Assembly: GCA_016840125.1 (NCBI GenBank)
Contig: JAEOSY010000201.1
Location: forward strand, 1 to 12,096
Length of the DNA stretch: 12,096 nucleotides
Reading direction: 5' to 3'
Origin: Candidatus Helarchaeota archaeon
Lineage (GTDB): Archaea > Asgardarchaeota > Lokiarchaeia > Helarchaeales > HEL-GB-A
Shown here: positions 6,750 to 12,096 of the stretch, piece by piece
Numbering within the stretch: the stretch's first letter is position 1
How the letters are laid out: each line of letters starts with the position of its first letter
Notes under the pieces: model-generated
Told to the model about the DNA's origin: nothing
Databases searched by the model: none
Seen by the model: the letters and a program-made list of their open reading frames with translations, nothing else
Program-made: the position numbers and the translations under genes

Positions 6750-7580
6750 TTATCTCTGAATCCGGGTTCTACAGGTGGGGCAGTTGATCTCCGCAGGTGG
6801 AACTCCAGTACCACATTTAGGACAATTTCCCCAAGATGGCATCCAATCTAATGTATTTAAAATGAATTGAGTATTGTCTCGCACATTGATGCCAGATTTT
6901 GGTTCATTAGCGAATATTCCATCGCCTCCAATTGCAATAACTTTTCCTTTCCCATATTCAGTTGCGCCCACAACCGGAACACAAGTAGGCTCTGAAGTAG
7001 GACTTGAAAATGCAAGAGGTTCAGAAGATTTAGTTAATTTTATCCCGGAGCTATCGCGAAGGATGATTTCCTCTATCCCCTTTGTGATTTTATGCTCAAC
7101 AAAAATATTGATCGCCGGACTGTGAGTCCAACCTGCGGCAGGATTTACATTATTCACACTGTCTTTAACAGGTTCTCCAAATGAGATACCAAATAGTTGA
7201 TTGAAGAGATAGTTGAAATTCTTTTCTTTACCAACATACTCATTACCCACCAAAAAGAGCCCTCTTCCATCACTAACAAATTGCGCTATTGATCGGATTT
7301 CAACTGCATTGAAATCCATAGACCCTGCTCTACTAGTTGATATGAAGAGAAGATCAAAATCCTTGATGTTTGTGTAATCAATTGGTCCTTGAGTTATTTT
7401 ACTCACTTGATATCCATTAGACGTTAATAATAATAAAAAATCTGAATGCGACTCGTTCACCCATTTATCTTTTTCCCGGGATTGGTCAAATAATATACGT
7501 CCCCGAAATAATTCGCCCCCTAAGCCCCCCTCGTCTCTCTGTTTTCTCACAAAATAGGGTAATTTTTGTTTCTCGTACAT
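6750..7580 (-). CDS. GIFT/IFT52-like (glutamine-amidotransferase-fold) protein with C-terminal zinc ribbon
   Basis: A 276-residue protein with two parts. Residues about 27-245 have alternating strands and helices of the class I glutamine-amidotransferase-like fold: GRILFDQSREKDKW near 27-40, DLLFISTSRAG (76-86), FVSDGRGLFLVGNEY (101-115) and a GKGKVIAIGGDGIFANE segment (210-226). This resembles the GIFT domain shared by GldG and eukaryotic IFT52. I see no nucleophilic Cys in an amidotransferase elbow, so a binding role is more likely than catalysis. Residues 253-270 form a zinc ribbon (CPKC, then CPTC). The start ATG 7580 has GTGGAGAG before it. It lies 44 nt after the E1 gene on the same strand, so it is probably in the ubiquitin operon. 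Its role there is unknown. Confidence 0.7.
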   Translation of the reverse strand: MYEKQKLPYFVRKQRDEGGLGGELFRGRILFDQSREKDKWVNESHSDFLLLLTSNGYQVSKITQGPIDYTNIKDFDLLFISTSRAGSMDFNAVEIRSIAQFVSDGRGLFLVGNEYVGKEKNFNYLFNQLFGISFGEPVKDSVNNVNPAAGWTHSPAINIFVEHKITKGIEEIILRDSSGIKLTKSSEPLAFSSPTSEPTCVPVVGATEYGKGKVIAIGGDGIFANEPKSGINVRDNTQFILNTLDWMPSWGNCPKCGTGVPPAEINCPTCRTRIQR

Positions 7581-7624
7581 ATTTAACTCTCCACTAATAA
7601 TTCAACCCAATTTCCTAATTTAGT

Positions 7625-8896
7625 TTATGGTTTTTTTTTAAATTTATAACGAATCTTTCTTTGGTTCTTCGTTTCTTGTTGGGTTTTATAAAAATGAACG
7701 TCCATTCCAGATTCCCAGGCTTGAACTTTTAATAAATTTTTTTGATAAGTGACCTTTCCTCTATCGACAACAATTTCTCGCATTTCAGACACTTTCGGAA
7801 TTTTGGTAACTTGCTTTGTTTTTGGGGAAATAGTCACAACTGGTATTTCCTTTTTCCCTTCTAGAATTGCATACAGTTTTAAGGGATTTGAGATAAGATT
7901 GTCCCAAACAAAAATGACATCTCTCTCCTTTAAGTCAAGATCTTTAATCTCAACATTATCTTGTTGTATTATTCCTTTTATTACAACTCGAATCGGCTCC
8001 TGCAATCCCCAAGACATAATTAACCGATTCTTTACTGTTCGGATTGTATCTTCATTGTCTAAAGCGAAATCCACTCCTTTCAATCGATATTTTCCACAAA
8101 TAATACAATTTGTATTTTTAATTAGCTCAACTTTCGTAAGTGCCTCAGCATTTCCATCATAAAACAAGTAACTGTCCAAAACTTGTCCATCTAACAGAAT
8201 TTTAATGACCTCTTGAGATTGTATTCCCGCAATAACTGTTGAAACAGTAGCAAGGGTTGGAATTTTAACCTCTTCTTCCTGTTCTAAATCCTTTCGCTCT
8301 TCGCCAGGGGGTGTGCATGGCTTTTGAAGACGTTCTTGCGGGATAAGAGGATGACATTCAAGACATGGGGTTTCAAAAGGAATCACTACTTGTACATTTC
8401 CCATCCATCCGAACATTCCCCCATGAACTAATGGTTTTTTTATTGTTATACATAAGGAATTAAGCCATCTACGCGTCTCAAAAGTATCCAATCCATCTAC
8501 AATAACATCACACTCTTCGAAAATCTTCCGCTCGATAGTTTCTAACTTTTGGTTCAAAGCTGTGATTTTAATCGTAGGGTTTATCCGTGCTAAGGCTTCC
8601 TTCGCGGCTAAAACCTTCGATTTTCCAATATCTTTATTTTCAAAGAGCACTTGGCGTGCTAGATTTGAAAGTTCAATAGTATCATAATCACATAAAATCA
8701 GATGTCCAACACCCATCATTGCAAGGTTTAATGCATTAATCGTCCCTAAAGCTCCTACCCCTGCAATAAAAACCGTTGCATTTAAAATTTTTTTCTGATC
8801 CCACTCCTTCAATAGCATTTGACGACTATATCTATCTAAATCTAAAGGAACTTCATCTTTACCTTTTTTGGTCGTCTTTTTGACTCGTTTTCCCAA
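7625..8896 (-). CDS. Ubiquitin-activating E1-like enzyme
   Basis: Numbered from TTG 8896 (423 residues). The ThiF/E1 adenylation domain opens with LDRYSRQMLL (about 19-28), then the nucleotide-binding GVGALG (46-51), DYDTIELSNLARQ (70-82), GKSK (91-94) and VDGLD (133-137). Two CxxC pairs, Cys178/Cys181 and Cys264/Cys267, should bind zinc. Cys194 in KPCTPPGEER is the candidate thioester cysteine, in the position seen in E1 and Uba-type enzymes. Residues about 280-335 resemble a ubiquitin-fold domain, and a basic tail (KIRYKFKKKP) ends the protein. It would adenylate the ubiquitin encoded upstream and pass it to the E2. An alternative TTG at 8941 overlaps the E2 gene. I prefer 8896 because AGGGG precedes it and follows the E2 stop. 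Confidence 0.92.
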   Translation of the reverse strand: MGKRVKKTTKKGKDEVPLDLDRYSRQMLLKEWDQKKILNATVFIAGVGALGTINALNLAMMGVGHLILCDYDTIELSNLARQVLFENKDIGKSKVLAAKEALARINPTIKITALNQKLETIERKIFEECDVIVDGLDTFETRRWLNSLCITIKKPLVHGGMFGWMGNVQVVIPFETPCLECHPLIPQERLQKPCTPPGEERKDLEQEEEVKIPTLATVSTVIAGIQSQEVIKILLDGQVLDSYLFYDGNAEALTKVELIKNTNCIICGKYRLKGVDFALDNEDTIRTVKNRLIMSWGLQEPIRVVIKGIIQQDNVEIKDLDLKERDVIFVWDNLISNPLKLYAILEGKKEIPVVTISPKTKQVTKIPKVSEMREIVVDRGKVTYQKNLLKVQAWESGMDVHFYKTQQETKNQRKIRYKFKKKP

Positions 8897-8913
8897 AGAT
8901 AATCCCCTAACTA

Positions 8914-9381
8914 TTATCCGGATTTCTTTAACTTCTCCCAAGTAGCATGAGACTTTATGTATTTTTTAACCTCATCCTCAAATTTCTTCATATCTTTTTT
9001 CATCAAATTTGCTGCTTGGGTATTGAGTGGAGAGGCGGGGTTGGGAAAGTTTAACAGATTTCTAAGCACTTCAATCACACCTGCAACACTCATAGTAGGA
9101 ACCCAATCTTTGCCTAGAACCCCAACACAAACTTTACTTTGTAAAGAGATATTTGGGTGAAAGGTTTTCGTTAACCACTTAATTTTTGGAGCTTCAAAAG
9201 GAAATTTTCTTGATAGTGTTATTTTAAGTTCAAAAACCCCTCCATCATATAATCCTGTCCCTAATATGAATCCCTGCCAAATTCTCAAATCTCCACCAAC
9301 AGGTTTGAATGAAGGTTCCTCTTCTTCCAATATTTTGGCTTCGAATACTAGCCGATTAAAGTAATCTTCCTCGGATAACAT
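8914..9381 (-). CDS. Ubiquitin-conjugating enzyme E2 (catalytically competent UBC fold)
   Basis: A 155-residue single UBC domain of normal length. It carries the HPN tripeptide at 75-77 and the catalytic Cys85 eight residues later, the canonical spacing, followed by the conserved Trp93 and a PNPASPLN segment (113-120) equivalent to the usual PNPDDPLN. The Phe-Pro loop (KFPFEAPKIKW, 59-69) is also present. All residues needed for thioester formation and transfer look intact. It should accept ubiquitin from the E1 encoded 17 nt downstream and work with the RING protein at the head of the cluster. GGGAG and AGGA lie before ATG 9381. It aligns without gaps to the inactive UEV encoded at 10859 over about 50 residues. 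Confidence 0.97.
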   Translation of the reverse strand: MLSEEDYFNRLVFEAKILEEEEPSFKPVGGDLRIWQGFILGTGLYDGGVFELKITLSRKFPFEAPKIKWLTKTFHPNISLQSKVCVGVLGKDWVPTMSVAGVIEVLRNLLNFPNPASPLNTQAANLMKKDMKKFEDEVKKYIKSHATWEKLKKSG

Positions 9382-9545
9382 CGTAGATTCCTGCTCCCTT
9401 TCAAATGAGGGCTATCTTCAACCTTCCTAAATTAAAAAATTTACATTATTCTTTACGTAAACTCATTAAAAATTGTTTAGCAAGATAAAATTAAGCTGAT
9501 TTTTTTAAAAATTTTATTGAATAAAATGAGTTAGAAATGAACCTA
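9382..9545 (-). other. AT-rich gap between ubiquitin and E2 genes
   Basis: This 164-nt spacer is the largest in the ubiquitin cluster. On the - strand it holds T-runs soon after the ubiquitin stop and TATA-like stretches such as TTAATTTTAT around 9486-9496. It could end or attenuate the ubiquitin message and restart transcription for E2-E1. The spacer is too AT-rich to single out one box. Confidence 0.3.
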
Positions 9546-9785
9546 CTACAATCCACCTTCAGTGCGCGTAATTAAGTATAATTTATCGTAGTCCGAAGCT
9601 CCAATGTCTACTAGGGTTAAATTTTCGTTGCGAATCTCTGTCCCTCGGAACGCTAAAACAAAAATTCCCTCTGGTATTCTCTTTCTGCGGCTTATCTCTC
9701 TCTTAATTTCAGATATTGTCGTGTTAGGTGGCGTATTTAATTCGATTACATCGCCCCCAATGGCACTTACAACTCTTAGCAACAT
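9546..9785 (-). CDS. Ubiquitin-like protein precursor ending Gly-Gly-Leu
   Basis: A 79-residue beta-grasp protein co-linear with eukaryotic ubiquitin. It starts MLLRVVSAIGGDVIEL, has the helix TISEIKREISRRKRIPEG (23-40), the strand-turn FRGTEIRNENLTL and the C-terminal tail YLITRTEGGL. Gly77-Gly78 is the conjugation site. A single Leu79 follows, so the product must be trimmed before activation. Arg74 matches ubiquitin Arg72, a residue E1 enzymes read, while Glu76 replaces ubiquitin Arg74. Only three lysines are present (28, 35, 68). GGTGG precedes the start. It lies between the RING gene and E2, the order known from other archaeal ubiquitin clusters. Confidence 0.95.
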   Translation of the reverse strand: MLLRVVSAIGGDVIELNTPPNTTISEIKREISRRKRIPEGIFVLAFRGTEIRNENLTLVDIGASDYDKLYLITRTEGGL

Positions 9786-9879
9786 TTTTTCGTTTCCACC
9801 TTTATGATTCCTATTTTATTCTTATACTGGTAAAATATAATGTTTTGGATTTTCGCGCGCGTCCACCTCTGTCTTTTTC

Positions 9880-10125
9880 TTACGATTTTATTAAATCAAT
9901 TGGTTTCACTTTTCTCTTACAAAATGGACAAATACCTTTAATTTTTATCCATTCTAAGAAATGATCAAGATGCGCCGAATGATTACACTTAGGACAACGC
10001 CCGAATTTATCAGTATCTTTTATAGGTAGATTGCATACTATACATCTTTCTCTTTTATTCCAGTCCCACTCCCCGATTATATCTTCAGAATTTATTATAA
10101 ACCGATCAGGAATGTCCTTATTCAT
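9880..10125 (-). CDS. Small RING-finger protein, candidate ubiquitin E3 ligase
   Basis: An 81-residue protein that is almost entirely a RING-like zinc domain. The ligands fall in four pairs: Cys28/Cys31, Cys44/Cys47, His49/His52 and Cys66/Cys69. The pairing 1+3 and 2+4 would give the cross-braced two-zinc RING fold. The stretch HLDHFLEWIKIKGICPFC, with Trp59 and a Pro after Cys66, matches the E2-binding face of RING domains. It is first in the ubiquitin cluster, 94 nt before ubiquitin, and matches the small RING finger proteins of other archaeal ubiquitin operons. It has no membrane segment and no substrate-binding domain beyond about 25 N-terminal residues. The ribosome binding site before ATG 10125 is weak (AGG). 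Confidence 0.9.
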   Translation of the reverse strand: MNKDIPDRFIINSEDIIGEWDWNKRERCIVCNLPIKDTDKFGRCPKCNHSAHLDHFLEWIKIKGICPFCKRKVKPIDLIKS

Positions 10126-10272
10126 CCTATCTCGCCAAACTACTGCGCTATGTCCTAATTTCTTCTTCCTTTGTATTAAAAAACTATAATTACTATTATT
10201 AAGATTAGTTAGATCCCCAAATAAAAAATTATAGAATTAGTTTACTTCATCTTAACATAGTTTCGATGAGGA
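10126..10272. promoter_or_regulatory. Divergent promoter region between ubiquitin and ESCRT-I clusters
   Basis: This 147-nt AT-rich spacer separates the RING gene (-) from the coiled-coil gene (+), so it should carry the promoters of both clusters. On the - strand GTTTTTTAATAC (10171-10182) is a candidate TATA region. On the + strand the AAATAAAAAATTATAG stretch (about 10219-10234) is a candidate. Neither is a clean consensus. Shared control of ubiquitin and ESCRT genes from this spacer is an inference. Confidence 0.4.
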
Positions 10273-10677
10273 ATGAGAATGAGCAACGAGACTAATAACA
10301 AAATCTCTATCACTATTGAAGCAATCAAGACTCCCCTAGGACCAGTTCCAACTTTAGAAAGTTTGAAAAAGATAGTGGAAGCTTTGAATATCCTAAACGC
10401 TGATATGATTCGTACACAGGAAACCGTTAATTCTGAGGTGTTTAAACAGATGGCTGGAATAGAAAAAGAATTAAAAAGTCTACGAAAGTTAATTTCAGAG
10501 GAAATTGTATCTTTCGGAGCTATTAAAGAAGATATTAATGCTTTAAATAAGCGTTTAGATAAAATGGAAATAAATCAGAATCAACAAATGAAAGAATTGT
10601 CTGATTTGATTACAGATTTTATTGGTTCTGTCCGAGTATTTCAAGATAAAGTAGCTCGTCTATTAAAAAAGTCCTGA
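10273..10677 (+). CDS. Small coiled-coil protein of unknown function
   Basis: A 134-residue protein that I do not recognise. The first about 25 residues are polar with a short strand-like stretch (KISITIEAIKTPLGPVPT). From about residue 28 to the end it is predicted helical with heptad-like hydrophobic spacing: LESLKKIVEALNIL, then IEKELKSLRKLI, INALNKRLDKMEI and LSDLITDFIGSV. It ends with a basic KVARLLKKS. It has no cysteine, no membrane segment and no signal peptide. ATG 10273 has GATGAGGA upstream, and a second ATG at 10279 is possible. It heads the + strand cluster with the two ESCRT-I-like genes, so a structural or adaptor role with them is plausible, but nothing in the sequence proves it. 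Confidence 0.75.
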   Translation: MRMSNETNNKISITIEAIKTPLGPVPTLESLKKIVEALNILNADMIRTQETVNSEVFKQMAGIEKELKSLRKLISEEIVSFGAIKEDINALNKRLDKMEINQNQQMKELSDLITDFIGSVRVFQDKVARLLKKS

Positions 10678-10791
10678 AACCCCCTCAATCATCAACTACT
10701 AGCCTGTCGCTTTTAACATAGCACATTAGAAAACATTAAAGGCGAATATTTCTTACTCAATTATAAGTTCTCACTCCCGTTTAATTTTAAG

Positions 10792-10799
10792 TTTATAAT
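10792..10799 (+). promoter_or_regulatory. Candidate TATA box for the ESCRT-I genes
   Basis: TTTATAAT in the 181-nt gap after the coiled-coil gene predicts a transcription start near 10823 and a leader of about 35 nt. This suggests the Vps23-Vps28 pair has its own promoter. Confidence 0.4.
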
Positions 10800-10858
10800 G
10801 AGGCAGAAGGAATTTAGAAAAGAAATAGTTTAATTTTAAAAGATGGAGGAAGTAATTA

Positions 10859-11746
10859 GTGAGTCAATTTGAATTTGTTCTTGCTAGAGAAGCTCAGTTG
10901 ATGTATAGGCGTGCCAAGGAATTTGAGCCTGTAAGTGGGAATCTATCTACATGGAGAGGCTCAATACCAGGCCGTGGTCATTATAAAGATATAAAATTTG
11001 AGGTTGAAATATTGATTCCTCCAGATTTCCCACGTACAGCTCCGAAAGTTACTGTTATTACACCTTCAGACCACCCCCAAGTGGATCCGAGAACAGGCAA
11101 TTTAACCCTGCGCATTTTAGCTTACTGGCGTCCTGAATACCACCTTTATCAAGTAATTAATTCAATCAAAGGACTATTTGCCCGGATTCCCCCAAAATTA
11201 CCCGATACTTTTAGCTCCCATTTACCTGTAGCACCTGTTAGAGAAAATATTCCAAAAGAAACTAGACCATTATCTTCCCCTCAATCTACCCACGTACCAC
11301 CGATGAGCGCACCCCAAACACGTCCAAAAAAGGCAAAAGCTAAGAAAAAACTCCCTGTTACCGAGATTCCAGAGGAAACACCGAAAGTTAAAGAACTGAA
11401 GACCCAAATTTCGGATCTGGAATCCGAGTTAGCATCGTTACAGGGTAATTTGATGGAAAAAACTGAAGAAGTTGCTAGATTGGAAGGGCAAATGGATGTT
11501 CATAATGTACCCAGAACGGGTCCTGACCGAATAAATCAAATTCTACAAGCGCGGACTGATAAGGGCGGACAAATTCTCGATTTACAAAGTGAAAAGATTG
11601 CTCTTGAAGATTTAATTCAAACTATTGAGAAGAAATTTGAAGTGGGGGAAATAACTTCTGTTGAATATGCCAAACTCTACAAATCTTATCAGAAACAATT
11701 GCACCTAGTTAATAAAAAATTAAAAGAACTAGGGACCAATCAGTAA
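10859..11746 (+). CDS. vps23: ESCRT-I Vps23/TSG101-like protein (UEV domain, coiled coil, steadiness-box-like core)
   Basis: A 295-residue protein. Residues about 8-112 form a UBC-like domain with the Phe-Pro loop (FPRTAPK, 57-63) and His72-Pro73, but Gln replaces the Asn of HPN. The catalytic cysteine position is Leu82 or Thr83, and the whole protein has no cysteine. It is therefore a UEV, expected to bind ubiquitin rather than conjugate it. Residues 112-170 are a Pro-rich, Lys-rich linker. Residues 174-212 form a coiled coil. Residues about 240-292 form a helical hairpin (IEKKFEVGEITSVEYAKLY) like the ESCRT-I core of Vps23. This is the TSG101 domain order. GTG 10859 has GGAGG at 10845-10849. 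The next gene overlaps its stop (TAATG). Confidence 0.9.
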   Translation: MSQFEFVLAREAQLMYRRAKEFEPVSGNLSTWRGSIPGRGHYKDIKFEVEILIPPDFPRTAPKVTVITPSDHPQVDPRTGNLTLRILAYWRPEYHLYQVINSIKGLFARIPPKLPDTFSSHLPVAPVRENIPKETRPLSSPQSTHVPPMSAPQTRPKKAKAKKKLPVTEIPEETPKVKELKTQISDLESELASLQGNLMEKTEEVARLEGQMDVHNVPRTGPDRINQILQARTDKGGQILDLQSEKIALEDLIQTIEKKFEVGEITSVEYAKLYKSYQKQLHLVNKKLKELGTNQ

Positions 11747-12096
11747 TGCCCCGAAACGACCCTCTAAATACTTCAAAGGAGAAAACCATTGCCGAAATAG
11801 AAGCCGAATTCGACAAAATACATGAAAAAATTGTTAAGCAAACTGATGACGTCAAAAGTCTACTAAAAAATAAAGCAAAAGACCGACAGTTACAAAACAA
11901 TAAGCCCCAAATTGCTCTGAATCAGATGATTGACGAATCAAAATATTCCTTAGAAGAAGCTCAAGCGGAATTTTTTGCAGCTATTGTAACACTCAATAGC
12001 TTAATCTCAAATTATCAACAGGGTTTACTTGATTCTCAGTTGTATCATCAACAAGATAAAATACTTTTACAAGAAATCTTAAAATTCAAACTAATA
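11746..12096 (+). CDS. vps28: ESCRT-I Vps28-like protein (3' end beyond window)
   Basis: The first 117 codons of a gene that runs off the window. ATG 11746-11748 overlaps the Vps23 stop in TAATG, so the two are translationally coupled. Residues 1-65 are charged and probably coiled coil. From residue 70 a hairpin-like segment with EEAQAEFFAAIVTLNSL and then ISNYQQGLLDSQLYHQQD follows the pattern of the Vps28 N-terminal core: an acidic-Phe helix, Leu-x2-x-Ile-x3-Tyr, a short turn and a Tyr-containing second helix. Eukaryotic Vps28 packs here against the Vps23 core. The long N-terminal coiled region is unlike human Vps28, where the core begins earlier. Coupling to Vps23 strongly supports an ESCRT-I subunit. 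Vps37-like is the alternative. Confidence 0.75.
   Translation, partial: MPRNDPLNTSKEKTIAEIEAEFDKIHEKIVKQTDDVKSLLKNKAKDRQLQNNKPQIALNQMIDESKYSLEEAQAEFFAAIVTLNSLISNYQQGLLDSQLYHQQDKILLQEILKFKLI

Noticed and set aside
6750..7580. The gene after E1 as a JAMM/Rpn11 deubiquitinase, as in Caldiarchaeum clusters
   Set aside because: The protein has no HxHP...SxxD metal-binding motif. Its fold pattern and zinc ribbon are different.
7749..8162. 137-codon + strand frame within the E1 gene
   Set aside because: It is antisense to a conserved enzyme. Its Ser/Phe-rich content is typical of the reverse of a Lys/Glu-rich gene.
10859..11200. The UEV domain as a second active E2
   Set aside because: HPN is replaced by His-Pro-Gln, the active-site position is Leu/Thr, and the protein contains no cysteine.
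11295..11330. P(T/S)AP-type late-domain motif in the Vps23-like linker
   Set aside because: The linker reads PPMSAPQ, where the residue before SAP is Met rather than Pro, so it does not match the motif.
11709..11900. 63-codon - strand frame at the Vps23/Vps28 junction
   Set aside because: It is antisense to two coupled genes and Ser/Phe/Cys-rich like other shadows.
1..12096. CRISPR arrays, insertion sequences, integrases or other mobile elements
   Set aside because: I saw no regularly spaced repeats, transposase motifs or terminal repeats. The tRNA-Ser is not followed by an integrase or a visible partial tRNA copy.

Overview
The window looks like a chromosomal segment of an Asgard archaeon (Promethearchaeota). 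It combines ordinary archaeal information-processing genes (SecY, L34e, L14e, Cbf5, S10, EF-1alpha, S7) with a full set of eukaryote-type ubiquitin genes and, next to them, an ESCRT-I pair (a UEV/Vps23-like protein and a Vps28-like protein). Ubiquitin operons also occur in Caldiarchaeum-type archaea, but the ESCRT-I pair points to Asgard. The DNA is AT-rich, starts include ATG, GTG and TTG, and Shine-Dalgarno motifs and TATA-like boxes are archaeal. I cannot place the lineage within Asgard from this window.

Region 1 (1-3244, + strand) is a ribosomal/translation cluster: the SecY C-terminus, L34e, cytidylate kinase, L14e, Cbf5/TruB, an RsmC-like methyltransferase, then tRNA-Ser(GGA). This matches the usual archaeal order, except that adenylate kinase and the EMC3/YidC-like DUF106 gene, often found after secY, are absent. 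Region 2 (3245-6145) has S10 on the + strand converging on EF-1alpha and S7, which form a - strand pair. These three genes are usually co-directional, so a local inversion is likely. EF-1alpha has a 319-nt upstream region with two inverted repeats.

Region 3 (6146-7580) holds a Roadblock/LC7-like protein (+) that converges on a GIFT/IFT52-like protein with a C-terminal zinc ribbon (-). Region 4 (7625-10125, - strand) is the ubiquitin cluster. In transcription order it contains a small RING protein, a ubiquitin precursor ending in Gly-Gly-Leu, a catalytically competent E2 and a compact E1 with a C-terminal ubiquitin-fold-like segment. The GIFT-like gene follows 44 nt after the E1. Region 5 (10273-12096, + strand) is divergent from it: a small coiled-coil protein, the Vps23-like UEV protein and a Vps28-like protein cut by the window end.

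Together, E1 would activate ubiquitin, E2 and RING would attach it, and the UEV subunit of ESCRT-I would be the natural reader, linking modification to membrane remodelling. The peptidase needed to trim the ubiquitin precursor is not in the window. The most striking sequence observation is that the active E2 and the Cys-less UEV align without gaps over about 50 residues, with 21 identities by eye. This suggests the ESCRT-I ubiquitin reader arose from, or stayed close to, the conjugating enzyme encoded beside it.
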